From Rossellomorea aquimaris (GTDB lineage Bacteria > Bacillota > Bacilli > Bacillales > Bacillaceae_B): DNA of 64,000 nt. Under the pieces are notes generated by a model that had not been told where the DNA came from, made no database searches, and saw only the letters and a program-made list of their open reading frames with translations. The stretch is from NCBI RefSeq assembly GCF_020171925.1, contig NZ_JAIVAR010000011.1, positions 1 through 64,000 of the forward strand, in the 5' to 3' direction. The position numbers were made by a program, and so were the translations under genes. Shown here one piece after another: positions 1 to 7,931 of the stretch. Position 1 is the first letter of the stretch. Every line of letters starts with the position of its first letter.

Positions 1-57
1 TGTATTAGGCACGCCGCCAGCGTTCGTCCTGAGCCAGGATCAAACTCTCCGATAAAA
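1..57 (-). rRNA. 16S ribosomal RNA, 5' end (partial)
   Basis: The reverse complement contains the universal bacterial 16S start, GAGTTTGATCCTGGCTCAG, followed by the GACGAACGCTGGCGGCGTGC helix. Only the first ~57 nt lie in the window; the rest of the gene, and presumably 23S and 5S, lie off the left edge. The mature 5' end is set at the TTTATCGGAGAG sequence by analogy with Bacillus and may be off by a few bases. Confidence 0.97.
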
Positions 58-185
58 GTTTGAATAGCTCTTTTTTGTAACGATATTCGTTACGGTAAAT
101 CTAGAATTAACGTTGACGTGTTGTCTTGTTTTGTTCAGTTTTCAAGGTTCAATTTGTTGCGCGCTCCGTCCGAAGCGACTTTATT
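58..185 (-). other. rRNA operon leader
   Basis: Transcribed spacer between the promoters and 16S on the minus strand. It holds CTTGAAAACTGAACAAAAC, the sequence typical of Bacillus rrn leaders and spacers that is linked to boxA-type antitermination and precursor processing. No open reading frame of interest was seen. Confidence 0.75.
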
Positions 186-215
186 AATGTAACACATTTT
201 CAATCGTTGAGTCAA
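186..215 (-). promoter_or_regulatory. rrn promoter P2 (sigma-A type)
   Basis: On the minus strand TTGACT and TACATT are separated by 18 bp, about 130 bp upstream of mature 16S. It is the gene-proximal member of a tandem pair, as is usual for Bacillus rRNA operons. Confidence 0.65.
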
Positions 216-271
216 CAACTTTTTTAAATTCTTTTTTCAGAATGTCGGTTGTTGTATCAGCGACGTTTATT

Positions 272-300
272 AATATATCACGCCCTTAATATTATTGCAA
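272..300 (-). promoter_or_regulatory. rrn promoter P1 (sigma-A type)
   Basis: On the minus strand TTGCAA and TATATT are separated by 17 bp, about 85 bp upstream of P2. The AT-rich stretch just upstream (around 301-340) could serve as an UP element. Confidence 0.6.
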
Positions 301-405
301 TATATTTTTTACAAAAAGTTATTTGGATTTCATTTTTTAGACATTCCAGCGGGACAACCATCATATCTATAAGAATAGACTGCATATGAAAGGAGTTAGC
401 GTCTC

Positions 406-585
406 ATGACACTTATACAACTTGCACAATATCTATCTTACTTTATGGCCATTTATCTATTTGCCTACTCATATGTATTGGGTCTGAAGATCAGCGACAG
501 CACTCGACCGGTACGTGGATTCACATTCATCCTTTCGGTAGTGATGGCATTTGTGTTTTCAGGATTTACATACACATTCTCTTAA
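406..585 (+). CDS. small membrane protein, 59 aa
   Basis: A short reading frame with an ATG preceded by AAAGGAG about 10 bases upstream. The product has two hydrophobic segments (about residues 8-27 and 40-57) separated by a short polar stretch containing Lys, Asp and Arg, so a two-helix integral membrane protein is likely. I recognise no family. It lies between the rrn promoters and a GNAT gene on the other strand, and is followed at once by a strong terminator hairpin, which suggests a single-gene transcript. The ribosome site, membrane pattern and terminator together make it a real gene in my view; the function is unknown. Confidence 0.7.
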   Translation: MTLIQLAQYLSYFMAIYLFAYSYVLGLKISDSTRPVRGFTFILSVVMAFVFSGFTYTFS

Positions 586-636
586 CCACTCCCGTATCCC
601 CAAGTAAGTCAAAATTCAACATTCGCAAACAAAGGG

Positions 637-675
637 AGAGCCGCAGTTCAATCAGAACTGCGGCTCTTGTCTTTG
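637..675 (+). terminator. Rho-independent terminator
   Basis: A 13-bp perfect stem (AGAGCCGCAGTTC and its complement) with a 5-nt loop, followed by a T-rich tail. It ends the small membrane protein gene and may also act on the opposing GNAT transcript. Confidence 0.8.
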
Positions 676-743
676 ATTATTATACAGCATACTTCAAGAA
701 ATAACTTGCAGCTGTCTTAGGAGTGCCTGCTTGTTTATAAAAG

Positions 744-1241
744 TTAAAGAGTGAAAAGAAGTCCTTCTTCATCATACTCCCTGTCGCCGATCATGATTTT
801 TTGTTCCTTACAGCTTTTAGGTTTGAATGAGTAATAGAAATGCTTTGAGGGATTATCCCTTAACACCCAAACAAGCATATTGGAATAGCCCTGCGACTTT
901 AAGGTATCCATAGCAAACGTAAACAAGCTGCTCCCCAGCCCTTTTCTTTGGTAGTCCTTCAATAGGTAGATGGCATATAACTCACCATCTTGGTGTTCAT
1001 CCCGTTCCCTCCCAATAGAAACAAAACCGGATATCTCTCCATTATTCATTTCACACACATACGTTTCATGTGGACCAGAGAGGATACCATCCCACCTTAC
1101 TTTTCTATCCCCCACATTCAATGAATCGAGGTATTCATCCGAGACAATATTTTTATACGTCGTTTTCCAGCTTCCTATATGGACGTTCGCGATTCCTTCT
1201 GCATCATCTGGTACAGCTTTTCTAATTTGAAAATCCTTCAT
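744..1241 (-). CDS. GNAT family N-acetyltransferase
   Basis: A 165-residue single-domain GNAT. The acetyl-CoA site is seen as the RKGLGSSLF motif near residue 99, and the C-terminal NPSKHFYYSF segment is the usual last helix-strand of the fold. These enzymes move an acetyl group from acetyl-CoA to an amine; the substrate cannot be told from sequence. GAGGTG precedes the ATG. The start lies 20 bases inside the end of the upstream DMT exporter gene, so the two are probably co-transcribed and translationally coupled. A role in modifying or detoxifying an exported amine is possible but unproven. Confidence 0.85.
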   Translation of the reverse strand: MKDFQIRKAVPDDAEGIANVHIGSWKTTYKNIVSDEYLDSLNVGDRKVRWDGILSGPHETYVCEMNNGEISGFVSIGRERDEHQDGELYAIYLLKDYQRKGLGSSLFTFAMDTLKSQGYSNMLVWVLRDNPSKHFYYSFKPKSCKEQKIMIGDREYDEEGLLFTL

Positions 1242-2151
1242 TCTTATTCACCTCATTGACTTGTTGAATCATTCTTTTCACTTTTCTTTCTTCTATTAAG
1301 AAGAGAGTCACTCCAAAGATGATGATGACCCCTCCCGCGATTTGTGTAAAAAGAATTTTTTCCCCCAATAGCCAAAACGCCAACATAGAGGCACCTATCG
1401 GTTCAAAGAGGATCGCCATTGAAATGGTGGATGTGCTCAACCACTTTAGTGACCAGTTAAATAACGTGTGGCCGAGCAGGGTCGGAATGATGGCAAGCAT
1501 CAGAAAGTAGATCCAGTCTTCTTTCGGATACGGACCGAGACTCTCTCCCCGCATTAGTACATACGCCAGTAAAACTACCGCGCTTATCGCATAAACCAAA
1601 TATGTGTAGGTAATCAAGGATACTCTTTTGCGTACAGTCTGACCGAATAAGAGATAGCCTGTCACCAATCCACACGCGATGAGCGCGAGGATATCACCCC
1701 AAAGGGCGCTGCCACTGATCCGGAAATCACCCCAGCTGATGATGAAACTTCCTGCGATTGCCAAAATGGCGGATAAAACGGCTTTTCCAGTCATCTTTTC
1801 CCCAAAGAATAAATAAGCGCCAAGGAACGCAAATAAGGGCTGAAGGGTCACAAGTACCGTGGAACTTGCGACAGAAGTGTAGTTGAGCGATTCAAACCAC
1901 AAGATGAAATGAAACGCCAAGAACACGCCTGCAATGATTGAATATGCCCAGTCCTTCAAGGTAATAACTTTCAATTCTTTCACATAGGTTAAGAAAAATA
2001 CAGGCGACATCAGAAGTACCGTAAACAGCAATCTGTAAAATGCCAGTACGCCTGAAGGGGCACTTGATACTTTCACTAATATGGCAGACGTGGAAACGGA
2101 AATAACCCCGATAGCCAAGAGAAGATATGGATTTACTTTTGTGTCAGTCAT
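1222..2151 (-). CDS. EamA/DMT family transporter
   Basis: About 309 residues with ten hydrophobic helices in two EamA repeats, the drug/metabolite transporter layout. The first repeat includes the conserved FHFILWFESLNYTSVA stretch (mid-helix 3) and the second has GHTLFNWSLKWLS. Such proteins usually export amino acids, nucleosides or drugs. The start is set at the ATG with AGGAG eight bases upstream; a longer frame begins 54 bases earlier without a ribosome site. It overlaps the downstream GNAT gene by 20 bases. The upstream intergenic stretch separates it from a divergent MgtC-like gene. Confidence 0.88.
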   Translation of the reverse strand: MTDTKVNPYLLLAIGVISVSTSAILVKVSSAPSGVLAFYRLLFTVLLMSPVFFLTYVKELKVITLKDWAYSIIAGVFLAFHFILWFESLNYTSVASSTVLVTLQPLFAFLGAYLFFGEKMTGKAVLSAILAIAGSFIISWGDFRISGSALWGDILALIACGLVTGYLLFGQTVRKRVSLITYTYLVYAISAVVLLAYVLMRGESLGPYPKEDWIYFLMLAIIPTLLGHTLFNWSLKWLSTSTISMAILFEPIGASMLAFWLLGEKILFTQIAGGVIIIFGVTLFLIEERKVKRMIQQVNEVNKNEGFSN

Positions 2152-2299
2152 GATTTCATCTCCTGTACCATAAAAATTCAATGCGGTTCCCCGCCTTTTA
2201 AACAATGATTGTTTTCATTTTAATCAATTGATTGAGAGATTACTATATCCATTCGTTACTTTTCGGAATTTATTTACTCAGGAGTTGGAGGAGGTCAAA

Positions 2300-2992
2300 G
2301 TGGAGTTCATAGACACAGCACTATATATGAAACTTGGGATTTCTGCTGTCCTTGGATTGATCATTGGGTTGGAAAGAGAATTAAAACGGAAGCCTGTTGG
2401 CCTCAAGACTTCTTTGGTCATTTGTATTGTGAGCTGTCTTCTAACCGTTGTGTCGATTGAGTCAGCGTATATAGCCGAAGGTTCAGATCAGGTGAATATT
2501 ACGATGGATCCGCTTCGTCTGGCTGCACAAATCGTATCAGGGATCGGCTTCCTTGGAGCCGGCGTCATCCTAAGACGTGGAAACGACAGTATTTCGGGAT
2601 TGACTACAGCAGCCATGATTTGGGGCGCTGCCGGAATCGGGATTGCTGTCGGGGCTGGTTTCTATCTGGAGGCAACCGCAGGGGTCATCCTTCTTATCGT
2701 TTCGGTGGAAGTCGTTCCTTCAATCATCACACTCATCGGACCAAAACGATTGCGGGAAAAGGAATTGCATCTTCGGGCAACCATCAAGGAAAAACAGGAT
2801 ATCAGGACGATCATTGAGCGAATAAAAGATGAAGACATCGCAATCGAAAATATCAGAATTAAAGACTTAAAGAACAACCAACATCTTCTCGAATTGAAAA
2901 TCATCGTTGACTTCAGGAAAAAGACAACGGATATCTATTATACGATTTCTGAAATAAAAGGCATCAAGGATGTTGAAATTGAAAGTTTATAA
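2300..2992 (+). CDS. MgtC/SapB family membrane protein
   Basis: A 230-residue protein of the MgtC/SapB family. The N-terminal half has four to five membrane helices with the hallmark GLERELKRKPVGLKT motif and a later GIGFLGAGVILRRG motif, followed by a soluble C-terminal domain with an ACT-like pattern. MgtC proteins are linked to growth in low magnesium and to control of membrane potential; in most Bacillus homologues the role is unclear. The start chosen is GTG with GGAGGAGG just upstream; an ATG 72 bases earlier lacks a ribosome site. It is monocistronic, ending in a strong terminator. Confidence 0.88.
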   Translation: MEFIDTALYMKLGISAVLGLIIGLERELKRKPVGLKTSLVICIVSCLLTVVSIESAYIAEGSDQVNITMDPLRLAAQIVSGIGFLGAGVILRRGNDSISGLTTAAMIWGAAGIGIAVGAGFYLEATAGVILLIVSVEVVPSIITLIGPKRLREKELHLRATIKEKQDIRTIIERIKDEDIAIENIRIKDLKNNQHLLELKIIVDFRKKTTDIYYTISEIKGIKDVEIESL

Positions 2993-2996
2993 CTAG

Positions 2997-3028
2997 AAAA
3001 GACCCCTGGCAAAAGACAGGGGTCTTTT
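2997..3028 (+). terminator. Rho-independent terminator
   Basis: A 12-bp stem AAAAGACCCCTG with its complement and an 8-nt loop, ending in TTTT, directly after the MgtC-like gene. Confidence 0.88.
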
Positions 3029-3398
3029 CAATTAAAAGATTATCTAATCGATTTAAAGCTTGGAATGACTCCCGCTAATTTAACTTCTTTAAAGTCATAA
3101 GGAGAAAAGCTTCCCTAAATCGGTTCTTCCCCCACTAGAACACGCCTTTGAAGTCTTGCATGGAATCAGGCAGAGGTGTCTAACAGTGCCAAAAATTAAA
3201 ACAGAAGGGTTCTACACTCCATAATCTGTATATAAATTCCAAGTAAATAATGAAGGGTACCCTCCGATAAAAAGATATAAGGGTTTATCTAACCATTCAC
3301 TTAATTATTTTTTTATTCATATTAATTCAGAAGTATATGAAGTAGATCAAACTTCCATTACTACAGCTGTGATGTAAAACAGGAGGGAGAAACAACAA
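3029..3398. other. Intergenic region, nothing firm seen
   Basis: About 370 bp of AT-rich sequence. I found no supported gene, RNA element or inverted repeat. It presumably carries the promoter of the small downstream gene; the ribosome site AGGAGGGAG sits at the end. Confidence 0.5.
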
Positions 3399-3608
3399 AT
3401 GAACGAATGGCTTGGCATGATGAACGAGTGGATCAAGAATAATCAACTACTGAGCGTGCATTACTTAAGAATCAAGAAGGGGCCAAGCTCTTTTTCGGGA
3501 AGACTGCTACAAATGAATGATGACTATCTGCTTTTCTATGGTGATGACATGAAAGAAGTGATCAACCTGCATATACATCAAATCGATCACATCGAACCTT
3601 TTGAGTGA
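3399..3608 (+). CDS. small hypothetical protein, 69 aa
   Basis: A 69-residue soluble protein with a good AGGAGGGAG ribosome site. The pattern of a helix followed by beta strands (LSVHYLRIKKGPSSFSGRLL, then LLFYGDD and HQIDHIEP) recalls the small Sm-like/YolD-like proteins of Bacillus, but the match is weak and I do not assign it. It is transcribed toward the lipoteichoic acid synthase gene, with a shared bidirectional terminator between them. Confidence 0.65.
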   Translation: MNEWLGMMNEWIKNNQLLSVHYLRIKKGPSSFSGRLLQMNDDYLLFYGDDMKEVINLHIHQIDHIEPFE

Positions 3609-3663
3609 TGCCTTTTATCATGATCGCTGATCATGAAAGGAACCATGCCATTCAATACATAGC

Positions 3664-3699
3664 AAAAAAGCCAGCTCCCAACCGGGAACTGGCTTTTTT
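3664..3699. terminator. bidirectional terminator
   Basis: AAAAAAGCCAG pairs with CTGGCTTTTTT, with an inner TCCC/GGGA pairing. A-tract and T-tract flank the stem, so it can serve both convergent genes. Confidence 0.85.
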
Positions 3700-3709
3700 C
3701 TATAATGGC

Positions 3710-5713
3710 TTATTCATGATTTTCTTCATGACCGGCTTCAGGATTTTCCGTACTCTTCGGGTTAGGATTCACATATTGGTAATCGTTGCGATCGATTGGT
3801 GTGTATCCTTCCGGTTTATAGAAACGGAGTAAATCCTCATATACCACTTTATCGGAAAGCTCAAGTCGTTTTTGAGCATCCTTACTCATATCTTCACAAG
3901 CCTGTTTTGCTTCTTCGTTTCCTTCATCCACAGGCTTACCAGTTTCATTGTCGTAGCATGCACCTTTGATGTTTGAATACTTCTCAGTAATAACATCTCC
4001 ATTACGGAAAGGTACGATTTGCTTTCGTTCTTCAGACAATAAGTCCTGACCAAAGCTTAGATAGTCTTTCGTATCCACTCCAAGAAGGTGCATGACCGTA
4101 GGGCGAAGGTCGATCTGACCGCCGTACGTATGGTTGACTCCACCTTCGGCACCAGAGTTCAGGATGAATACTGGTACACGTTGAAGCTGGGCACTTTCAT
4201 AAGCATTGACTTCTTTGCCAAGGATATCAGACATCGCTTTATTATGGTTGTCGGAAATTCCGTAGTGATCTCCGTACAGGACAATCATCGTGTTGTCATA
4301 TAGACCTTTTTCTTTTAAATCGTTCACGAAGTTCTCCAGCTGTTCATCCATGTAATGTGCCGTTTGGAAGTAACGATTCACTACACCATCACTTGTTTCA
4401 GCCGTTGGGAAGTCCGTATCTTCCTCGTGACGGTCGAATGGGAAGTGGTTGGATAACGTGATGAACTTTGTGTAGAACGGTTGTTTTAAACTTTGGAGCA
4501 TCGGCATCGATTCTTTAAAGAACGGTTCGTCCTTCAGACCATATGGAAGCTGTTCTTCAGGATTGCTCATATCAAAGTAGGTTGCATCAAAGAACTGATC
4601 ATAACCGATGGATCGGTACATTTCAGAACGGTTCCAGAATGTCTTGTAGTTACCATGGAACACGGCAGAAGTATACCCTTTATCCTTTAATAAGGCAGGT
4701 GCTGACTGATACGTATTATTTGCATGCGTCATGAAGACTGCACCTTGCGGAAGAGGGTATAAAGAGTTTTCAATGATGAACTCGGCATCGGATGTTTTAC
4801 CCTGCCCTGTTTGATGGAAGAAGTTATCAAAGTACATTGCTTCTTTGCTTCCCACCAGTGAGTTCAGGAATGGTGTAACTTCCTCTCCATTCAACTCTCT
4901 TCCAATCATGAATGATTGCAGGGATTCCATCGAGATATAAATGACGTTTTTCCCTTCTGCTTTTCCAAATGCTTCAGGGTTAGGAGCAACTTTGTTGGCT
5001 TTGACGAAGTTCTCCACCTCTGAGACCTCGTTGCTATCGGCCATTGCCCGCTTAGCATGGGTCTTAGAATTCTGGACAACATCATAAATCGTAAAGTTCG
5101 TCGTCCCCAGATACTTTACCAGATAGTTACGGTCGAAGCTTCGCGTTAGAAGCTCGGGACGATCGATGTTCGCAAGGCCAAGATTCAACAGGAATACGAG
5201 AACCGCTGAAGTCATAACAGCGAATACCGCTCGGAAACGCAATTTCTCCTGTGGTTTCACTTTCTTAAGGACCATCAATCCAATGATGATGAATAGATCC
5301 GTGAAATAAAGGATATCCACTGGATTCAAGAGTTCCATCGCACTTCCTCCAAGACCGTTGTTGGTCTTAGCCTGTAGGATGACCGGCACCGTGATGAAAT
5401 CATTAAAGAAACGATAGTACACCACGTTTGCATATAAGATGAAAGACATTAGAAGGTTGATGACGATGAACGCAACGTATCTCCCCCTGCCTTTCCAAAA
5501 CAGTGCTAATGCAAAGAAAAATAAAGCAGAACTTAATGGGTTGATGAATAATAAAAATTGCTGCATAACATTTTGAATACCAAGATTGAACTCTGCTAAA
5601 TAGACAACGTAGGTCTTTAACCAGAATAAGATGACTACTGTAAAGAAGAAAGTCAACTTCCCAGCACGCATCTCATTACGCATATCGTTGAAACGGTTCT
5701 TTAAGAAGTTCAT
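3710..5713 (-). CDS. ltaS: lipoteichoic acid synthase (LtaS family)
   Basis: A 667-residue enzyme that polymerises glycerol phosphate from phosphatidylglycerol onto the glycolipid anchor outside the membrane. Five N-terminal membrane helices (to about residue 182) are followed by an extracellular sulfatase-type domain. Visible active-site features are the metal-binding Glu263 in YISMES and the nucleophile Thr307 in GQGKTSDAEF, plus the LYGDHYG metal motif. AMA before Asp226 fits the signal-peptidase cut known in the family. Bacillus carries several paralogues (LtaS, YfnI, YqgS, YvgJ) and I cannot say firmly which this is; the symbol is for the family. AAAGGTG precedes the ATG. Confidence 0.9.
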   Translation of the reverse strand: MNFLKNRFNDMRNEMRAGKLTFFFTVVILFWLKTYVVYLAEFNLGIQNVMQQFLLFINPLSSALFFFALALFWKGRGRYVAFIVINLLMSFILYANVVYYRFFNDFITVPVILQAKTNNGLGGSAMELLNPVDILYFTDLFIIIGLMVLKKVKPQEKLRFRAVFAVMTSAVLVFLLNLGLANIDRPELLTRSFDRNYLVKYLGTTNFTIYDVVQNSKTHAKRAMADSNEVSEVENFVKANKVAPNPEAFGKAEGKNVIYISMESLQSFMIGRELNGEEVTPFLNSLVGSKEAMYFDNFFHQTGQGKTSDAEFIIENSLYPLPQGAVFMTHANNTYQSAPALLKDKGYTSAVFHGNYKTFWNRSEMYRSIGYDQFFDATYFDMSNPEEQLPYGLKDEPFFKESMPMLQSLKQPFYTKFITLSNHFPFDRHEEDTDFPTAETSDGVVNRYFQTAHYMDEQLENFVNDLKEKGLYDNTMIVLYGDHYGISDNHNKAMSDILGKEVNAYESAQLQRVPVFILNSGAEGGVNHTYGGQIDLRPTVMHLLGVDTKDYLSFGQDLLSEERKQIVPFRNGDVITEKYSNIKGACYDNETGKPVDEGNEEAKQACEDMSKDAQKRLELSDKVVYEDLLRFYKPEGYTPIDRNDYQYVNPNPKSTENPEAGHEENHE

Positions 5714-6110
5714 ATTTCAAATCACCTTTTATATTAAGATTTAGTAAACGTAATTTGTAGTTTTTGTAAATTGGATGAGTCAACAAGGAGTATTATAGCA
5801 GAAATTAATTTCAGCTGTATAACATTTTGGTATAAATCGTAACAAAAATATTTCATGGAAAATCGACAAATTCAAACCAATCCTTAAGAAAAGCTTTCAC
5901 ACTAATGGATAAAGCGTTTTCATGTTTAAACCTATCCTCTGGGTGGTTGTATGATAATACCACTAATGGAGATACATACTAAGATGATGCCCCACCACAA
6001 GTATGTTTTATTACTACCCAAAGCCAACACCCTTTAAACTGAATCAGCGCGTACATTGTCTTTGAAATAAGTTCCAATTGTTTCAACCAGGACGTAAGAA
6101 AAGCAGAAAA
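5714..6110. other. AT-rich intergenic region upstream of ltaS
   Basis: About 400 bp between ltaS and the terminator of the NlpC/P60 gene. It should hold the ltaS promoter, but I could not choose one convincingly. A very short membrane-type reading frame on the minus strand inside it is listed separately. Confidence 0.45.
5932..6021 (-). CDS. possible 29-aa membrane microprotein
   Basis: A TTG-started frame with AAAGGGTG six bases upstream encodes a 29-residue peptide with a short polar head (MGSNKTYL), one hydrophobic helix (WWGIILVCISISGIII) and a QPPRG tail. This is the look of the tiny single-helix proteins common in Bacillus. The evidence is only the ribosome site and the hydrophobic pattern; it could be chance. 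Confidence 0.28.
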   Translation of the reverse strand: MGSNKTYLWWGIILVCISISGIIIQPPRG

Positions 6111-6160
6111 AAATCCGGAATCATCCAGCTCCTGATTCAGGAATGGATGATGGTCCGGAT
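6106..6160 (-). terminator. Rho-independent terminator
   Basis: A long interrupted stem (ATCCGGA and TCCGGAT outside, ATCATCCA and TGGATGAT inside) with seven T on the minus strand after it. It terminates the NlpC/P60 gene. Confidence 0.85.
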
Positions 6161-6204
6161 CTATTCTTCATACAGGACATGTTCGTCCCGTTTTCTTCTA
6201 TTAC

Positions 6205-7767
6205 TTATTCAATGATTCTGCGGGCAGTAACATAGTTTTCTTGGTACCAGCTTCTATTCAGGCTTCGCTTCACTACGCCCAATGTCTGGCCAGCGGACAT
6301 GACCACTTCATTATTACCGACGTAAATCGCTGTATTCACTACTTTCCCATCACTTGAAGAATTTGATAAGAAAACAAGGTCTCCTTCTTGCAAGTCGCCT
6401 TTGGAGACATAACGTCCTTTTGTCGATTGCCCAATCGATGTTTTGTCCTGTAAATCGATCCCGTTTTGTTTGTATAGATAGTAAGCTAACCCTGAACTAT
6501 TAAAGCTCATCGTGCTTTCATCATACGAGCGGCCATATTGTGCATTTCCAATTAAGGATTCTGCAAGATTTGAGATGGCGGTGCCTTTATCCTGTTGGAC
6601 AGGAGCAACATCTTCCTTGTCTTCCGGTTGCTCGACAGGCACCTCAGGCTGGGTTTCCGTTTCTTGTTCCGGCTTGTCTGCAGGTGTTTCTGGCTGAGGA
6701 TCCGTTACAGTATCAATCGGTGCCTCTGGTTCAGGACTTGTCGTTGATTCTTGGTTCCCTTCCGTTCCTGTAGTAGGTTGATCAGTAGGCTTTTCCTCCA
6801 CCACTGGCGTTTCACTACCTGTGGAATCCCCGGAGGAAGCAGCGTCAACATCAATCACGCGGCGTGCCGTTACATAGTGTTCGTCATAGTACCCATTCAG
6901 GATGACACTTTTCTTAACGCCTGAATCAGAGCCTGCAGCGTGGATGATCTGGTCATTTCCTGCATAGATGCCTACGTGAACGATCTTCCCATCACTTGAG
7001 TTGTTTGATAGGAAAACAAGATCACCCTTTTTGAGGTCTTCACGTTTTACCGGTTCGCCAAGCTTTGATTGTTCGATGGCTGTCTTCGATTCAAGGTCGA
7101 TACCAACCTGTTTGAATGTATAATACGTCATCCCCGCTCCATTGAATGTAAGGGTTCCTTCATTATAAGGAGAACCGTAAGACGCTTTACCGATCAATCC
7201 TTCAGCGATTTGGACCACCTTTTCTGCCGTGGAAGACGGAGCCTCGTTGTACATGAATGAAGGCAGTACTCGTCGTGCTGTTTTGTAGTTATTTTGATAA
7301 TAATCTTTTCCATCTAGGTCCGAGATGAGAATATCATTCTCTTCATCAGCCATATGTATGATCTTATTGTTCCCTATGTAAATTCCATTATGGGTAACAG
7401 GGTCATCATCATTGGGATTTGAATCAAAGAATACAAGGTCACCTTTTTGAAGTTCATCCTTTGGCACGTATTCACCCAGCTGCGCCTGGACATTAGTATC
7501 CCTTGTCGCTAGGTCGATGCCGTTCTCTTTGAATGCATAATAAATGAATCCGCTACATCCGAATTCATACGGCGGGTTATAGACATATCTTTCATATGTT
7601 GCGGTCCCGATCAGGCTCTTGGCCGTCGAGATGATATCGTCCGCCTTCATTTCCACCTCTGTTTGTTGAGGAGCGGTTGCCGCTATCGATTGGGAAATCG
7701 GTGGGATCGTAACAGAGCTGAACGTCAAAGCAACTGTACAGACCGTTGTCGTCACTAGTTTCTTCAT
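6205..7767 (-). CDS. secreted protein with three NlpC/P60 domains, only the first intact
   Basis: 520 residues with a signal peptide (to about Ala30) and three NlpC/P60 repeats (about 42-168, 183-306, 397-520). NlpC/P60 enzymes cut D-Glu-type peptide bonds in cell wall or poly-gamma-glutamate. The first domain keeps Cys71 (FGCSGF), His126 and His138. In the second, Gly210 replaces the Cys; in the third, Ser424 replaces it and Asn478 replaces the His. A Pro/Glu/Thr-rich linker (about 311-395) separates domains two and three. The layout resembles PgdS, which also has three NlpC/P60 domains. The degenerate copies may bind wall or polymer. AGGAGG precedes the ATG. Confidence 0.85.
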   Translation of the reverse strand: MKKLVTTTVCTVALTFSSVTIPPISQSIAATAPQQTEVEMKADDIISTAKSLIGTATYERYVYNPPYEFGCSGFIYYAFKENGIDLATRDTNVQAQLGEYVPKDELQKGDLVFFDSNPNDDDPVTHNGIYIGNNKIIHMADEENDILISDLDGKDYYQNNYKTARRVLPSFMYNEAPSSTAEKVVQIAEGLIGKASYGSPYNEGTLTFNGAGMTYYTFKQVGIDLESKTAIEQSKLGEPVKREDLKKGDLVFLSNNSSDGKIVHVGIYAGNDQIIHAAGSDSGVKKSVILNGYYDEHYVTARRVIDVDAASSGDSTGSETPVVEEKPTDQPTTGTEGNQESTTSPEPEAPIDTVTDPQPETPADKPEQETETQPEVPVEQPEDKEDVAPVQQDKGTAISNLAESLIGNAQYGRSYDESTMSFNSSGLAYYLYKQNGIDLQDKTSIGQSTKGRYVSKGDLQEGDLVFLSNSSSDGKVVNTAIYVGNNEVVMSAGQTLGVVKRSLNRSWYQENYVTARRIIE

Positions 7768-7884
7768 ATTAAACCTCCTGTGAATATCTGTTAATTAAGT
7801 GCAATATTCTAAAAATAGCCACAGCAAGTATAACATCCCATTCCTTCCGATGATTTATGTAATAATTGCCAGTACTAAAGCCTT

Positions 7885-7917
7885 ACAAAAGAGTGTAAAG
7901 ACCAAAGGCCTTTACAC
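7885..7917 (-). terminator. terminator of the Mur-ligase operon
   Basis: GTGTAAAG and CTTTACAC form a stem; on the minus strand the tail reads TCTTTTG. It lies just after the last gene of the minus-strand operon and separates it from the NlpC/P60 gene. Confidence 0.6.
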
Positions 7918-7931
7918 CCATTACCAGTGAA

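Noticed and set aside
58..350. Possible riboswitch in the leader upstream of 16S
   Set aside because: Structure and sequence fit the standard rrn leader and tandem promoters.
3605..3832. 75-aa frame overlapping the ltaS terminator
   Set aside because: Runs through the terminator hairpin and into the 3' end of ltaS; no ribosome site.
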